Shown: positions 16,803-25,366 of the stretch, piece after piece
Position numbering within the stretch: position 1 is the first letter of the stretch
Layout of the letters: each line of letters starts with the position of its first letter
Notes under the pieces: model-generated
Told to the model about the DNA's origin: nothing
Seen by the model: only the letters and a program-made list of their open reading frames with translations
Databases searched by the model: none
Translations under genes and position numbers: made by a program
From: an uncultured Anaerolineae bacterium
Lineage (GTDB): Bacteria > Chloroflexota > Anaerolineae > Promineifilales > Promineifilaceae
Direction: 5' to 3'
Length of the DNA stretch: 43,317 nucleotides
Assembly: GCA_937943625.1 (NCBI GenBank)
Contig: CALEAD010000047.1
Span: forward strand, 1 to 43,317

Positions 16803-16835
16803 TGGTCGTCAGTCAGCGGTCAGCGGTCAGCCATC
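16803..16835. repeat. Heptad tandem repeat
   Basis: GTCAGCG, GTCAGCG, GTCAGCC follow one another from 16812 with exact 7-bp period, preceded by a partial GTCGTCA. It lies in the 100-bp gap between the phosphatase and SH3b genes. Confidence 0.7.
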
Positions 16836-16854
16836 ATTCACAAATCACACTGGC

Positions 16855-17430
16855 CTATTCACAGGGGGGAGCAATGGTGAGAAAATCTTGCGAGACCCAA
16901 CCCTCTTCGCCACCAATCACGCGCACGCGCCGCCAGGTCACGCCGCCTTGCTGTACCGGCGCATCTTCTAGCAGTGTTACCAGTGTACCGTCTGGCAGCA
17001 CGCGCACTTCGGTGCCCCCTGGCGATTGCCGTAGGCGCAGGCCGCTGCCACCGGTGTTTTCAATGGCGGCACGGCAGACAATTGGGGTGGGAGTTGGCGT
17101 TGGTTCCTCGGGGTCTGGCGTGGCCGTTGGCGTCGGCGTGGGGGGGAACTGCTGTACGCCCGGCGTAGGCAAAGAAATCACGTCCGTCTCACTGGCAACC
17201 GTTGGTTCTTCTGGCGGAGCGGTAAGCTGCTGGTACTCCAGCGTGAGCACACCCAGCGCGGCTAGAAAGAAGAGCACGGTACCAATCAGGCTGAAACTGG
17301 CACGGCGCAGCATGGCCTCGCGCTCCAGGGTGTAAAGGCGCGCGCCGCCGCGCCGAATGCCACGGTATGTTGAGGCAGCTAACACTAAAGCAATTGTGGC
17401 TAAGATGATGGGAAAAAGGAGTCCGCTCAT
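16855..17430 (-). CDS. Membrane protein with C-terminal SH3b domain
   Basis: 191 residues. Two membrane helices (about 4-20 and 45-66) are followed by a Pro/Thr/Glu-rich extracellular linker (about 70-118) and a bacterial SH3-like domain (about 119-185: GLRLRQSPGG, LPDGTLVTLLED, WRRVRV, GWVSQDFL). SH3b domains bind cell-wall material or mediate protein contacts outside the cell. The function is unknown. I chose the ATG at 17430; the frame also opens at a TTG at 17448. Confidence 0.78.
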   Translation of the reverse strand: MSGLLFPIILATIALVLAASTYRGIRRGGARLYTLEREAMLRRASFSLIGTVLFFLAALGVLTLEYQQLTAPPEEPTVASETDVISLPTPGVQQFPPTPTPTATPDPEEPTPTPTPIVCRAAIENTGGSGLRLRQSPGGTEVRVLPDGTLVTLLEDAPVQQGGVTWRRVRVIGGEEGWVSQDFLTIAPPCE

Positions 17431-17525
17431 AAATAATTGTGCTGGCAACAGGCGCCATCTAACGCTTTAGCAGTGAAAGTGTGGCCAGAGACCGTAAACG
17501 GCCGTTGCCCAAAACCCAGCCATTT

Positions 17526-18374
17526 TCAGCCTGCAGGCAGCGCAATGTGAACCACGCGGTCGTGCCCGGCCAGGTCTGGCAGCACCTGTACATGCGCCTG
17601 GGGCAGGATGGCCTGAGCCAATGCCTGCGCTGCGCGCCCTTGCTGCCAACCAATTTCCAGGAGGATAAGACCATTGGGGTTGATCTGGGTTACTGCCTGG
17701 TGTAGCAGTTGCGCAATAATTGTCAACCCATCGGCTCCCCCGCGTAGAGCGGTAGCCGGTTCGTGCAATTTTACCCCATCGTCCAGCTCAGTCCACTCTG
17801 GGTCGCTGATATAGGGCAAATTGGCCGCAATCAGGTCTACTGGATGAGAGAGAGGCGAAAGCAGGCTACCCAGGCAGAACTGAATGCGGTTGGGGGCATG
17901 CCGCCGGGCATTTTGTTGCGCAATGTGTAGGGCGGCAGCAGAAACGTCAACGGCCGTGATCTGCGCCAGCGGCAAATGCACGGCCAGAGAGACGGCAATG
18001 CAGCCACTGCCTGTGCCCACGTCTACCACCTGCACCACGCCGCGAGAGCGTGCCCAGGCAATGGCCAGCTCCACCAGCTGTTCTGTCTCTGGACGGGGGA
18101 TGAGTACATCTGGCGTGACGGCAAACTCCAGGCCAAAGAAAGGGGCATGGCCAATTATGTAGGGGATTGGCTCTTTTTGCGCAGCGCGTTGCAGGTATTC
18201 GTCGTATAGTTGCTGTTGAACGGCCGTGAGTAGCTCGTCATCATGCGCCAACAAATAAGCATGAGAAACACCCAGCACCTGCTGCAGCAGCAGCCGTGCA
18301 TCCAGCTCCGGGGTGGGGGAGTCCCCCGCCAATTGTTGGCGTCCCCAGCGCAGCGCTTGCCGAATCGTCATCAT
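17526..18374 (-). CDS. prmC: Peptide chain release factor glutamine N5-methyltransferase
   Basis: 282 residues. It has the PrmC N-terminal helical domain (1-90), the IPRPETE motif (92-98), the SAM motif DVGTGSG (118-124) and the substrate-glutamine motif at 185-188. PrmC methylates the GGQ glutamine of RF1 and RF2. The catalytic motif reads NLPY rather than NPPY, a variant I believe also occurs in related lineages; Asn185 and Tyr188 are kept. The start at 18374 (ATGATG) follows a terminator-like hairpin by about 20 nt, and no ribosome site is visible. Confidence 0.92.
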   Translation of the reverse strand: MMTIRQALRWGRQQLAGDSPTPELDARLLLQQVLGVSHAYLLAHDDELLTAVQQQLYDEYLQRAAQKEPIPYIIGHAPFFGLEFAVTPDVLIPRPETEQLVELAIAWARSRGVVQVVDVGTGSGCIAVSLAVHLPLAQITAVDVSAAALHIAQQNARRHAPNRIQFCLGSLLSPLSHPVDLIAANLPYISDPEWTELDDGVKLHEPATALRGGADGLTIIAQLLHQAVTQINPNGLILLEIGWQQGRAAQALAQAILPQAHVQVLPDLAGHDRVVHIALPAG

Positions 18375-18395
18375 GGGTAGGTACAAACACAACAA

Positions 18396-18430
18396 GACCC
18401 TAAGGGTTTTGCACAATAACCCTTAGGGTC
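18396..18430 (-). terminator. Perfect 13-bp hairpin, probable terminator or attenuator before prmC
   Basis: GACCCTAAGGGTT (18396-18408) and AACCCTTAGGGTC (18418-18430) pair perfectly around a 9-nt loop. On the minus strand the stem is followed by the T-rich TTGTTGTGTTTGT, so it could end transcription from the lipoprotein gene or attenuate prmC, whose ATG is about 20 nt downstream. Confidence 0.65.
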
Positions 18431-18479
18431 CAGACAGTGATTACAAAGCAACGGGGCATGATTCGATCTTTACAATTTA

Positions 18480-18550
18480 ACCGCTGACCGCTGACCGCCG
18501 ACCGCGATTTTACCAGGGATAAGCAGTCAGCCGTCAGCCGTCTACCGTCA
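18480..18550. repeat. Double heptad tandem repeat
   Basis: Two blocks with strict 7-bp period: ACCGCTG, ACCGCTG, ACCGCCG, ACCGCGA (18480-18507) and, in the opposite sense, GTCAGCC, GTCAGCC, GTCTACC, GTCA (18526-18550). A TTTTCAAGAG and GATGAACCATGCCA module follows, matching 6030-6046. Confidence 0.8.
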
Positions 18551-18586
18551 TTTTCAAGAGAGATGAACCATGCCAGCAACAATAAC

Positions 18587-19270
18587 TTACGGCGATGGCA
18601 ACCTGACCATCACCTGCCCCAGGTCATACGCTTTTCCCCCTTCTACGTCAATCAGAAGTTCCAAACCATTTTCGTCCGTAATCGGAAACTGGGAAAAACC
18701 AACATCAATGACCAGCGCATAGGTGCCGGGCGGCACATTGTTAAAAATGAAAACACCCGTTTGGAACAACTGTGCCTGAGGAGAGTCAGTTCCTTGTGAG
18801 ATGAGCGCCTGCTCACCGGCGCTGTTTAGCAACACCTCGCCCAGGTAAAGCGCCTGGGGAACGACCGGCAAGAAGCTATTTTCGTTTACCTCACGAATTA
18901 ACACCCCCCCAATTGCGGCCGTGTTGCTACCGGGATTCGGAAGCGTCCGCTCTGGGTTGGGCGGTTCAGGCAAGCCCACAGAGCCGCTACTGCTGCTACC
19001 AGGGTAGGCGGTCGCTTCGCCAGCGGCCACGCCCGGATAGGCAGCCGCAGCCCCAGGATATGCGGAAGAGGGCGCTGACTGCTGTGTTTGCGCCGGTGTG
19101 GCTGGCGCACTGCTGCCCGTAGAAGTAGAGGCTGGCGCACTATCTATGGTCACCGGAATTGCTTTTGGCGTAGGATTGCTCGCGGCGCCACAGGCTGCCA
19201 GGAGGAGCATCAGCAACGTTAGCGCCACAACGTTACGTGCGGCAATTACTTTCTTGTTTTTCATAATCAT
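18587..19270 (-). CDS. Lipoprotein with AYPG-rich linker
   Basis: 227 residues. A lipobox LLLAAC places the lipidated cysteine at 27. A low-complexity Ala/Ser/Thr/Pro stretch with repeated AYPG units (about 30-110) leads to a C-terminal beta-rich domain (about 115-225) with FNNVPPGTYALVIDVG, typical of carboxypeptidase-regulatory-like sandwich domains. Probably anchored outside the membrane as a surface or adhesion component. It lies downstream of the repeat-built secreted protein, separated by a terminator. ATG codons at 19270 and 19264 are both possible. Confidence 0.75.
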   Translation of the reverse strand: MIMKNKKVIAARNVVALTLLMLLLAACGAASNPTPKAIPVTIDSAPASTSTGSSAPATPAQTQQSAPSSAYPGAAAAYPGVAAGEATAYPGSSSSGSVGLPEPPNPERTLPNPGSNTAAIGGVLIREVNENSFLPVVPQALYLGEVLLNSAGEQALISQGTDSPQAQLFQTGVFIFNNVPPGTYALVIDVGFSQFPITDENGLELLIDVEGGKAYDLGQVMVRLPSP

Positions 19271-19289
19271 GAAGCTGAGTACAAAGAAT

Positions 19290-19312
19290 GAGAGCCACCC
19301 GAGGTGGCTCTC
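19290..19312 (-). terminator. Intrinsic terminator of the secreted repeat protein gene
   Basis: GAGAGCCACC and GGTGGCTCTC form a perfect 10-bp stem with a 3-nt loop. On the minus strand it is followed by ATTCTTTGT. It lies 28 bp after the stop of the gene at 19341-20633. Confidence 0.7.
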
Positions 19313-19340
19313 ACGCTAACTAGTTGGGTGAAGAATAGGG

Positions 19341-20633
19341 TTACTGGTTGAAGCCAGTGTAGGCAAACAGGTTGTCGCCAGCAGCGCTACCCAATTCGTT
19401 GGCCACGCCTACCAGAGAACCACCAGGGGCGGTGCAGGTTGCGCTACCCACGTATGGGCCAGGGCCAAACTGAATGCTCGTCAAGGTTTCGCCAGCCGCT
19501 ACGGTGGCGTTTACAGGGGCAGGACCACCCGTGCCGCTGAAGGTGCAGGACACAGTGGCCGCAGCCGCACCAGCGTTGTAGATGTTGAAGCCAGTGAAGA
19601 AGCCAAAGTTGTCACGCATGATCAGCGGGAAGTTGACCGTGCCGGTTGCCTGGGCCGGATCAAAGGCGTTGTAGGCCGCGCCCTTGCCTGCGCTGGTATT
19701 GAGCTGGTTCACAATGGCTACCAGCGGCTGGTTGGTGCTGTTGGTCGTTACAGAAGCGCCACCGACAAACTGGGGTACAGTCATGTCGGAGCAGTTAGTA
19801 AATGTGGCAGAGGCGCCAGCGGCAATCGTCTGTGTCTGGGTGCAGGGATTGCCGTGGGTGCCGGGCACGTAGGAAATCGTCACGTTGGTTGCTTGCGTGC
19901 CTGCATTTTGTACCTGAATACCGGTAAAGTAGCCAAAGTTGTTCGCCTGGACAAGTGGCATGATGGGATTGGTTGAACCACCCGCGGCAAAGCCATTGTA
20001 GGCAAAGAGGGTGGTTGTACCAGCTTCCAGAACCGTTGCCACGATGTCACCACCGGTGGCCGTAACCGTGGCCGCGCCAACGTAGGGGGTCGGCAAGCAG
20101 GCATTGGTGGCCTGGTTGAAGGTGGCAGCAGCGCCCGCGGGAATGGTGGCCGTGTGCGTGCAGGAGGTGCCAGCAAAGCTAATGTTCACGGTTACAGAAG
20201 GGCCACCCGGGGAGGAGGCGTTCTGCACGTTGAACCAGGTGCTGAAACCAAAGTTGCCCTTCATGATCAGGGGCAGGTTTACAACGGGCGCACCGGCCTC
20301 GAAGCTCTCATAGCTGGCGCCGAAAGCAAAGCCGTTGCCCAGCACGTTGGTGATGGCGGCTACCGGCTGATCAGAGGAGATCACCACAGAGCCGTTAAAG
20401 CCGGCGCTGGCGCCAATGGGGAAGTAAGTCTTGGATCCATTCGCAGGAATGGTGTCAGTGACGGTGGCGTCAACGGTGCCGTTTTGGTTGACGTAGGTCA
20501 CGGTGATATTTGCGTCGGTGCCGGATTGGTTGGCCACCTGGAAACCGGTGTTATAGGTGGTTGGCTGGGCGGCTACGGATGAGACCAGCACCATGGCCAG
20601 GGCCAAAACGAGTATAACAATTACTTTCTTCAT
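19341..20633 (-). CDS. Secreted protein of four to five beta-sandwich repeats
   Basis: 430 residues. The signal peptide (about 1-22, ending VAAQ) is followed by repeated units of about 100 residues. Each has a strand such as NFGF.T.FNVQNA, then VT(V/I).(I/Y), an alanine-rich turn (IPAGAAATF, IAAGASATF, VAAGETLT), a VGxA(T/S)V strand and an A(I/V)xN(V/Q)L strand ending near a Y..F. The composition is Ala/Gly/Thr/Asn-rich with few charges. It is likely an exported surface or sheath protein; no enzymatic motif is seen. A GGAGG ribosome site lies 6 nt before the second ATG (20633) and abuts the first (20639), so I chose 20633. It is the best-equipped gene of the window: strong promoter, ribosome site and terminator, consistent with high expression. 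Confidence 0.78.
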   Translation of the reverse strand: MKKVIVILVLALAMVLVSSVAAQPTTYNTGFQVANQSGTDANITVTYVNQNGTVDATVTDTIPANGSKTYFPIGASAGFNGSVVISSDQPVAAITNVLGNGFAFGASYESFEAGAPVVNLPLIMKGNFGFSTWFNVQNASSPGGPSVTVNISFAGTSCTHTATIPAGAAATFNQATNACLPTPYVGAATVTATGGDIVATVLEAGTTTLFAYNGFAAGGSTNPIMPLVQANNFGYFTGIQVQNAGTQATNVTISYVPGTHGNPCTQTQTIAAGASATFTNCSDMTVPQFVGGASVTTNSTNQPLVAIVNQLNTSAGKGAAYNAFDPAQATGTVNFPLIMRDNFGFFTGFNIYNAGAAAATVSCTFSGTGGPAPVNATVAAGETLTSIQFGPGPYVGSATCTAPGGSLVGVANELGSAAGDNLFAYTGFNQ

Positions 20634-20685
20634 ATGCATCCTCCAAGATGATTTTGTGGGTTAACACCCAATTTTGGTTGATTTA

Positions 20686-20713
20686 AGTATAAGTATAGGC
20701 GCCTCAGAGTCAA
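20686..20713 (-). promoter_or_regulatory. Sigma-70-type promoter of the secreted repeat protein
   Basis: On the minus strand -35 TTGACT (20713-20708) and -10 TATACT (20691-20686) are separated by 16 bp. A second TATACT lies directly upstream at 20697-20692. The leader to the ATG would be about 45 nt and ends in GGAGG. Confidence 0.65.
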
Positions 20714-20782
20714 AAACCAATAACCCATTCGTGTTAATTTGGGCCGATAAGGGGGTGAATAGGCGGATTACGGCCGTTTCCC

Positions 20783-21757
20783 TCACAACTTGAGCGATGC
20801 CAGGGCGCTAAGCGTTTCGCCCGTCAGCCAGATGAGGCGCATGAGAATGGCAACAATGAGCGCAACCGGCGCCGGGATGAGGGTGGCGAGCAGCAGCGTT
20901 AACGAAATCTCACGCACGCCAATCAATGAGATGGTGAGCGACCCGGCTAGGGAGATGCTGCCAGCCAGAGACCAGATGCCAATGACGGGGATGAGCTTGC
21001 TAAGGGGCAGTGGCGTGAGCAGATTGATGGCACTATACATAACCAGGGCGCCAAAAACCCAGGCGAGCATGTAATAGCCCAGCCAGGTGATGGTGGTTTG
21101 CCAGCGCAAAGGCTGCAAGGTGGCGCCGGGGCGCAGCCGCCGCCAGAGCGTTTCCAGCACGCGAGGATGTACCAGCAGCAGGCTGAGCAGAAGCAGGGGC
21201 AGCAAGAGCCAGACCTGGGTCGTGCCGGCGCGCAGTTGCGGGGGAATAACCCAAAAGGGTAGGGTTAGCAGCGTGGTTACCAGCCCAGACATGAAGAAAA
21301 AGATGAGTTCCAGGGTGCTGAGCAGGGAAATGGTCAATTTGCTGACGCCAACCTGCTCGTACATGACGGCGCGTCCGGCAATGTACCAGACGGGGGTAGG
21401 GATGCGCCTGGCCAGGTTGGCATACCAACAAATTTTGGCGCTGCGGCGAAAGTTGTGGTAGTTGGCCAGGCTCGCTACCAGCAAATGCCAGGCCCAGGTA
21501 GCTACTAGGAGATCAATCAGGAAGAAGAGAAGAATGGCCAGCAGCCAGATGGGGCGAAGCTGCCACTGAAAGGTGGCTAGGGTATCCCAGTTGTTGAGGA
21601 GAATCTGGGCGATGACGCCCAGGGTGCTGAGTAGGAAGAGGACGCTGATCAGCCTGCCCGTCCAGCCGGAGAATAAACGCCGCCCTATACGGCCAAATAC
21701 GGCCGTCAGGCGCTGCCGTAGCGGTGGATGAGAAGGGCTGTCTGGACGTGGGGTCAT
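20783..21757 (-). CDS. Flippase-like integral membrane protein (YbhN / LPG synthase TM family)
   Basis: 324 residues with about eight hydrophobic helices between 40 and 320. It resembles the lysylphosphatidylglycerol-synthase transmembrane / YbhN family, often found in glycan clusters and suspected of lipid-linked substrate handling. A short polar N-terminus precedes the first helix. The frame is open upstream to 22198, but that extension lies antisense-like inside the methyltransferase gene and is not real. The ATG at 21757 overlaps the upstream stop (ATGA). It is the last gene of the polysaccharide operon. Confidence 0.8.
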   Translation of the reverse strand: MTPRPDSPSHPPLRQRLTAVFGRIGRRLFSGWTGRLISVLFLLSTLGVIAQILLNNWDTLATFQWQLRPIWLLAILLFFLIDLLVATWAWHLLVASLANYHNFRRSAKICWYANLARRIPTPVWYIAGRAVMYEQVGVSKLTISLLSTLELIFFFMSGLVTTLLTLPFWVIPPQLRAGTTQVWLLLPLLLLSLLLVHPRVLETLWRRLRPGATLQPLRWQTTITWLGYYMLAWVFGALVMYSAINLLTPLPLSKLIPVIGIWSLAGSISLAGSLTISLIGVREISLTLLLATLIPAPVALIVAILMRLIWLTGETLSALASLKL

Positions 21758-22686
21758 GGGGAATACGGCCGTTCGGCAAATACCGTCATCATGCTGGCCA
21801 GGTTTAGACGTTCGCCCAGCCTGTACAGCGGCCAGGTTGCCAGGCGAAATGGCAGCGCATAGGCCAGTTTTAGCCACCGCTGCCACTTTTGCCGCGGCAC
21901 ACCGCGTGCCTTCAGCGCAAATTCTACCGAGAGCAACGTCACCGCCAGACGGCCGTTGAAGCTCTCGATGCCCAAGAAAGAAAGCCCCACCTGTTGCAGG
22001 TAAGCTGGAACCAGGTCTGGAGGAATGAGCGTCAGGTGGCGCGGCCGTTCCCAGCCCAGCCAGTTTGCGCCAAACAGTCGCGCCTCCAGGCTGGCCGGGT
22101 TGGGCACGCTGAATGCCAGCAGGCCGCCCGGCTTTAAGATGCGCGCTACTTCTGCCAGCGTAGCCCGCACGTCTGCCACGTGTTCCAGCACATCCCACAG
22201 TGTCACCACGTCAAAGTTGGCATTGGGGTAGGCGGCCTCTTCTAACAAGCCCTCAAACACCTCCAGGCCAAAGAGCTGACGCGCCTGCGCCGCGGCGTGG
22301 GCAACCGGCTCTACGCCCTGTACCTGCCAGCCGCGCTGCTGCATGGCGACCAGGAAGCTGCCGGTGGCGCACCCGACATCCAGCAAACGGCCGTGCTGTG
22401 GGCGGTAGCGTTCCACGCGGTCGCACAGGCGGTTAAGGGCATGGTTGCGCGAAAGCTGCGTCACGACAGACGGCCGTACGGTGCTGTCTTGCTGGTAGGG
22501 CAAATACTCCTGCGGGTAATGCGCCGCCAGCTCTGCCTGCGAAAGCTGCGGATTTTGGTAAATCAGCCCACAGCGGCGGCAGCGCACCAGGTAAAAATCC
22601 CCCGGCTTTTGCAGCAGCAAATCAGGGCCGTGATTGACTACGGCCGTTTCATCCGCGCCACAAAAATTGCAGGTCACATGCTTCAT
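21754..22686 (-). CDS. SAM-dependent methyltransferase with N-terminal zinc site (paralogue A)
   Basis: 310 residues. A zinc-binding pair CNFC (6-9) and CRRC (about 36-39) precedes a class I methyltransferase domain with LLDVGCATGSF, a WDVLEHV motif and the shared NPxSxEARLFGxxW stretch. It is a clear paralogue of the gene at 23613-24545, which has the same length and motifs. Such proteins commonly methylate sugars in O-antigen or capsule clusters. The ATG at 22686 overlaps the stop of the next gene upstream. Confidence 0.88.
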   Translation of the reverse strand: MKHVTCNFCGADETAVVNHGPDLLLQKPGDFYLVRCRRCGLIYQNPQLSQAELAAHYPQEYLPYQQDSTVRPSVVTQLSRNHALNRLCDRVERYRPQHGRLLDVGCATGSFLVAMQQRGWQVQGVEPVAHAAAQARQLFGLEVFEGLLEEAAYPNANFDVVTLWDVLEHVADVRATLAEVARILKPGGLLAFSVPNPASLEARLFGANWLGWERPRHLTLIPPDLVPAYLQQVGLSFLGIESFNGRLAVTLLSVEFALKARGVPRQKWQRWLKLAYALPFRLATWPLYRLGERLNLASMMTVFAERPYSP

Positions 22687-23444
22687 GGGGTAACTTTCCG
22701 CGCCACAAACAGAAAGCAAAATGCCAGGTTCAAGGGGACGAGCGGCTGTAGCAGCAGGCGCGCCATATCTTTGGGATGAGTCAGATAATAGCGCCGGTCG
22801 GCGCGCGTGCGCGGCCACTCTCTTTCGTACTTGTACGTTTTTGTCACCCGCAGACCGTAGGCCTCAATCAGCGCCTGCCACTCCTGACGCGCCGCATAGC
22901 GCTGAATGGGCTGCGAGTCAATGCTGGTGCGTCCCTGGCGCATAGCGCTCCAGATGTTGGTCGTCAGGCTAAAGGTGTTGGGCACGAGCACGTAGGCTCT
23001 TCCCCCTAGTTTGAGTACGCGCGTCATCTCGCGCACGGCCGTATCCACGTCTACGTAATGTTCCAGGCTGCCGATGTTGCTTACCACATCAAAGCTGGCG
23101 CTGGCGTAAGGTAGTTCCTGCGCATTTCCTGTCACCAGGTTTCCCTCACCCTGCGCGCGGCCAGCGCGCAACGCCGCATAGGACAAATCCAGCCCATGCG
23201 CCTGTGCCCCCTGTGCCTGCGCCAGGCGCGGCAAAAGCGCCCGCCCGCAAGAAACGTCCAGGTACCGCTCTCCCGGCTTTAGGGCAAGCAAATCCCGCAG
23301 CCAGAGGTAAAATGACTCTCGCTGCGAAATATCTCCTTCTGTATACAGCGCATCATACGCCTGGCGGCTGTCGCCATCCGTCTCAATTTGCGGCAGGCGA
23401 ATCTCCAGCATGATGTGTGGTTTAGTCAATTGTTTTTCGTCCAT
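22683..23444 (-). CDS. Class I SAM-dependent methyltransferase
   Basis: 253 residues. The SAM fold is marked by YLDVSCGRALLPRLA (a variant of DxGxGxG), GLDLS, NAQELPYASASFDVV and SNIGSLEHYVD. It lacks the zinc motif of its neighbours. The target is unknown, probably a glycan. The ATG at 23444 follows a GGGGGTG ribosome-like site, and the stop overlaps the downstream start. It opens the three-gene segment 20783-23444, separated from the previous gene by a 168-bp repeat-bearing gap. Confidence 0.85.
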   Translation of the reverse strand: MDEKQLTKPHIMLEIRLPQIETDGDSRQAYDALYTEGDISQRESFYLWLRDLLALKPGERYLDVSCGRALLPRLAQAQGAQAHGLDLSYAALRAGRAQGEGNLVTGNAQELPYASASFDVVSNIGSLEHYVDVDTAVREMTRVLKLGGRAYVLVPNTFSLTTNIWSAMRQGRTSIDSQPIQRYAARQEWQALIEAYGLRVTKTYKYEREWPRTRADRRYYLTHPKDMARLLLQPLVPLNLAFCFLFVARKVTP

Positions 23445-23528
23445 ATCACCCCCATGAAAAAGGGAGGCTTCATCAGTGGAACACACCGCCACGAATGAAA
23501 ACGTAACGCAGGTTCCATTTATAAGATA

Positions 23529-23560
23529 GACCACAGACGGCAGTCAGCAGTCGGTGGTCA
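23529..23560. repeat. Heptad tandem repeat inside the polysaccharide gene string
   Basis: GACCACA, GACGGCA, GTCAGCA, GTCGGTG, GTCA keep an exact 7-bp period from 23529. It sits between two same-strand methyltransferase genes whose neighbours are otherwise tightly overlapping. Confidence 0.7.
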
Positions 23561-23587
23561 TTTTCACAAAAAGCTAAAGAAGCAGAA

Positions 23588-23612
23588 ATTGGCGATTGCG
23601 AATTTCCAATCC
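23588..23612. repeat. Copy of the ATTGGCGATT / CCAATC intergenic element
   Basis: ATTGGCGATTG and TTCCAATC resemble the sequences at 12469-12515 and 40705-40759. It runs up to the stop codon of the next gene. Confidence 0.35.
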
Positions 23613-24545
23613 CTAATCTCTTCCACTCCCCCGACGGGCCAAAATTGCCATCACCGCCCCCTTGCCGCGCCACTCGACCAGCCAGAAAAAAGGCAGGCTG
23701 AGCAAGCGCAGGGGCAAAGAGCGCATCACGGCCATAATACCCTGGCGCAGCCAGGCCTGCGCCAGGCGGTTTCGCAGCCAATGCTCCAGGCTCAGGTTAA
23801 ACAACCAGATGCGGCCGGTGATGCAGCGCATCGCCTGCATTTGCCAGCCCGTCTCCTGCAGCAGGCGGCGAATGACCGGTTGCGCATACACGTGCAAATG
23901 GCGCGGCGTGTCCCAGCCGGCCCAATATTGGCCAAACAGGCGCGCCTCAACGCTATCCGGGTTAGGCAACACCAGCAGCAGTGCCCCCCCTGGGGCAGCG
24001 ATCCTGGCCGCCTCTAACAAGGTTTCGCGCGGCTGGTAAACGTGTTCCAGCACGTCCCACAACACTACCAGGTCGAAGGAGTCTGCCGGAAACTGCGCCG
24101 CTTGCAGTTCGCCGGTGAACACATCCAGTCCGTAACGTTGCCGCGCATAGTCAGCGGCGTAGGGGCCTGGCTCCACCCCTTGCGTCTGCCAACCCTGTTC
24201 ACGCAATGCGGCAAGAAAGGAGCCGGTAGCGCAGCCGACATCGAGCACACGGCCTGGCTGGGGCAACCATTGTTGCACCAGGCGCAGCCGCTTGCGCATG
24301 GCCAGGCGGCGGTTAAACCGTCGCCACCAGGAAGGTTCATCTTCGATGGCGCGCGCGTAAGGGTCGTACTGCATGGGGTAGTATTGGCCAATTTCAGCGC
24401 GGCTGGGGCGTGGATTCAGATAGATGAGGCCGCACGTGCGGCAGCGCCAGGTAGGGAATTCGCCTGCACGGCCGTACCACTCGTCCCGCCCGACAAAGAG
24501 TAGCTCCGCGTCATGTGTGCCGCACAGGGCGCAAGTCGTTGTTTC
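23613..24545 (-). CDS. SAM-dependent methyltransferase with N-terminal zinc site (paralogue B)
   Basis: 310 residues from a GTG at 24545. CALC (6-9) and CRTC (about 35-38) form the zinc site, followed by VLDVGCATGSF, LWDVLEHV and NPDSVEARLFGQYW. The start is a judgement: the frame continues to a GTG at 24617, but 24545 puts the first Cys at residue 6 and gives exactly the length of the paralogue at 21754-22686. No clean ribosome site is seen. The likely role is sugar methylation in the surface polysaccharide. Confidence 0.83.
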   Translation of the reverse strand, partial: ETTTCALCGTHDAELLFVGRDEWYGRAGEFPTWRCRTCGLIYLNPRPSRAEIGQYYPMQYDPYARAIEDEPSWWRRFNRRLAMRKRLRLVQQWLPQPGRVLDVGCATGSFLAALREQGWQTQGVEPGPYAADYARQRYGLDVFTGELQAAQFPADSFDLVVLWDVLEHVYQPRETLLEAARIAAPGGALLLVLPNPDSVEARLFGQYWAGWDTPRHLHVYAQPVIRRLLQETGWQMQAMRCITGRIWLFNLSLEHWLRNRLAQAWLRQGIMAVMRSLPLRLLSLPFFWLVEWRGKGAVMAILARRGSGRD

Positions 24546-24619
24546 CACCAGTATCGTAGTCCATAAGCCGTAAGCCGTGAACCATTCACGGGGTGCGGTT
24601 TGCGGGCGCGCACCCACGC

Positions 24620-25366
24620 CTACTCATAGTTCAGGTAGGTAAATTCCGGCCGTTCGGCGCGAATAAACACCATATCCATCTGCCACAGCAAATTGTCGTG
24701 CGGCCGATACATCACATCCACCAGGTCGGCGCAGCGAAAGCCCAATGTGGCCAGGTGTGCGGCCATTTCATGAAAGAGCAAACACTCCGGCGCAATGGCA
24801 AAGTTATAACACTCGGTGACAATAACCTCCGTGTGCGCCAGCGTGGCTTGCGCGCCGTGCAGAATGGGCAGCTCGAAGCCGTGTGTATCCAGCTTGAGCA
24901 GGAAAGGGCCAGGCAGATGATGTTTTTGCACTTCCAGGTCAACGGCCGTTACCGGCACGATGATATTATTTGCCGGAAAAGGCGTATAGGAAGCCTGCCC
25001 ACCCAGCGGGTGCGACGCATCAAAATAGAGTTCGCCCGCTTCGCGGCCGGCGGCGGCCAGCACGTAGCGCGCGTTGGCGTGCTGCCGGCAAAAGGCTTGC
25101 AGCGCCTTTTCGTGCACCGGTTGCGCTTCGATGAGCAGATATTGCGCCTGCGGATAGTAGGGCATCAGCGCGCGCGACCATTGCCCATCTGATGCGCCAA
25201 TGTCAATCACCGTGTGGATAGGGTGTTGGCGCGCGCGGATGGCCTGCATGGCGCGCGCCATCGTGGGGCGCGCCGGGTCAATCTTGGTCAGGGTATAGCC
25301 GCTCTTGGCCAGAAGCGCTTTGACCAGGCGGCGGGCGTGTTGGTTAATGTTCATCGTCCAGTTCAC
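24620..25366 (-). CDS. FkbM-family methyltransferase
   Basis: 248 residues. The FkbM signature is present: VIDIGASDGQWS (53-64), LIEAQP (78-83), LLKLDTHGFELPILHGA (the conserved D-x-x-G-x-E run) and VIVTECYNF. FkbM proteins O-methylate sugars or polyketides. The GTG at 25366 overlaps the previous gene's stop (GTGA); an ATG at residue 5 is an alternative start. Confidence 0.9.
   Translation of the reverse strand: MNWTMNINQHARRLVKALLAKSGYTLTKIDPARPTMARAMQAIRARQHPIHTVIDIGASDGQWSRALMPYYPQAQYLLIEAQPVHEKALQAFCRQHANARYVLAAAGREAGELYFDASHPLGGQASYTPFPANNIIVPVTAVDLEVQKHHLPGPFLLKLDTHGFELPILHGAQATLAHTEVIVTECYNFAIAPECLLFHEMAAHLATLGFRCADLVDVMYRPHDNLLWQMDMVFIRAERPEFTYLNYE

Noticed and set aside
21758..22198. 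N-terminal extension of the flippase-like gene
   Set aside because: It lies wholly inside the methyltransferase gene in another frame with low-complexity composition; the ATGA overlap at 21757 gives a far better start.
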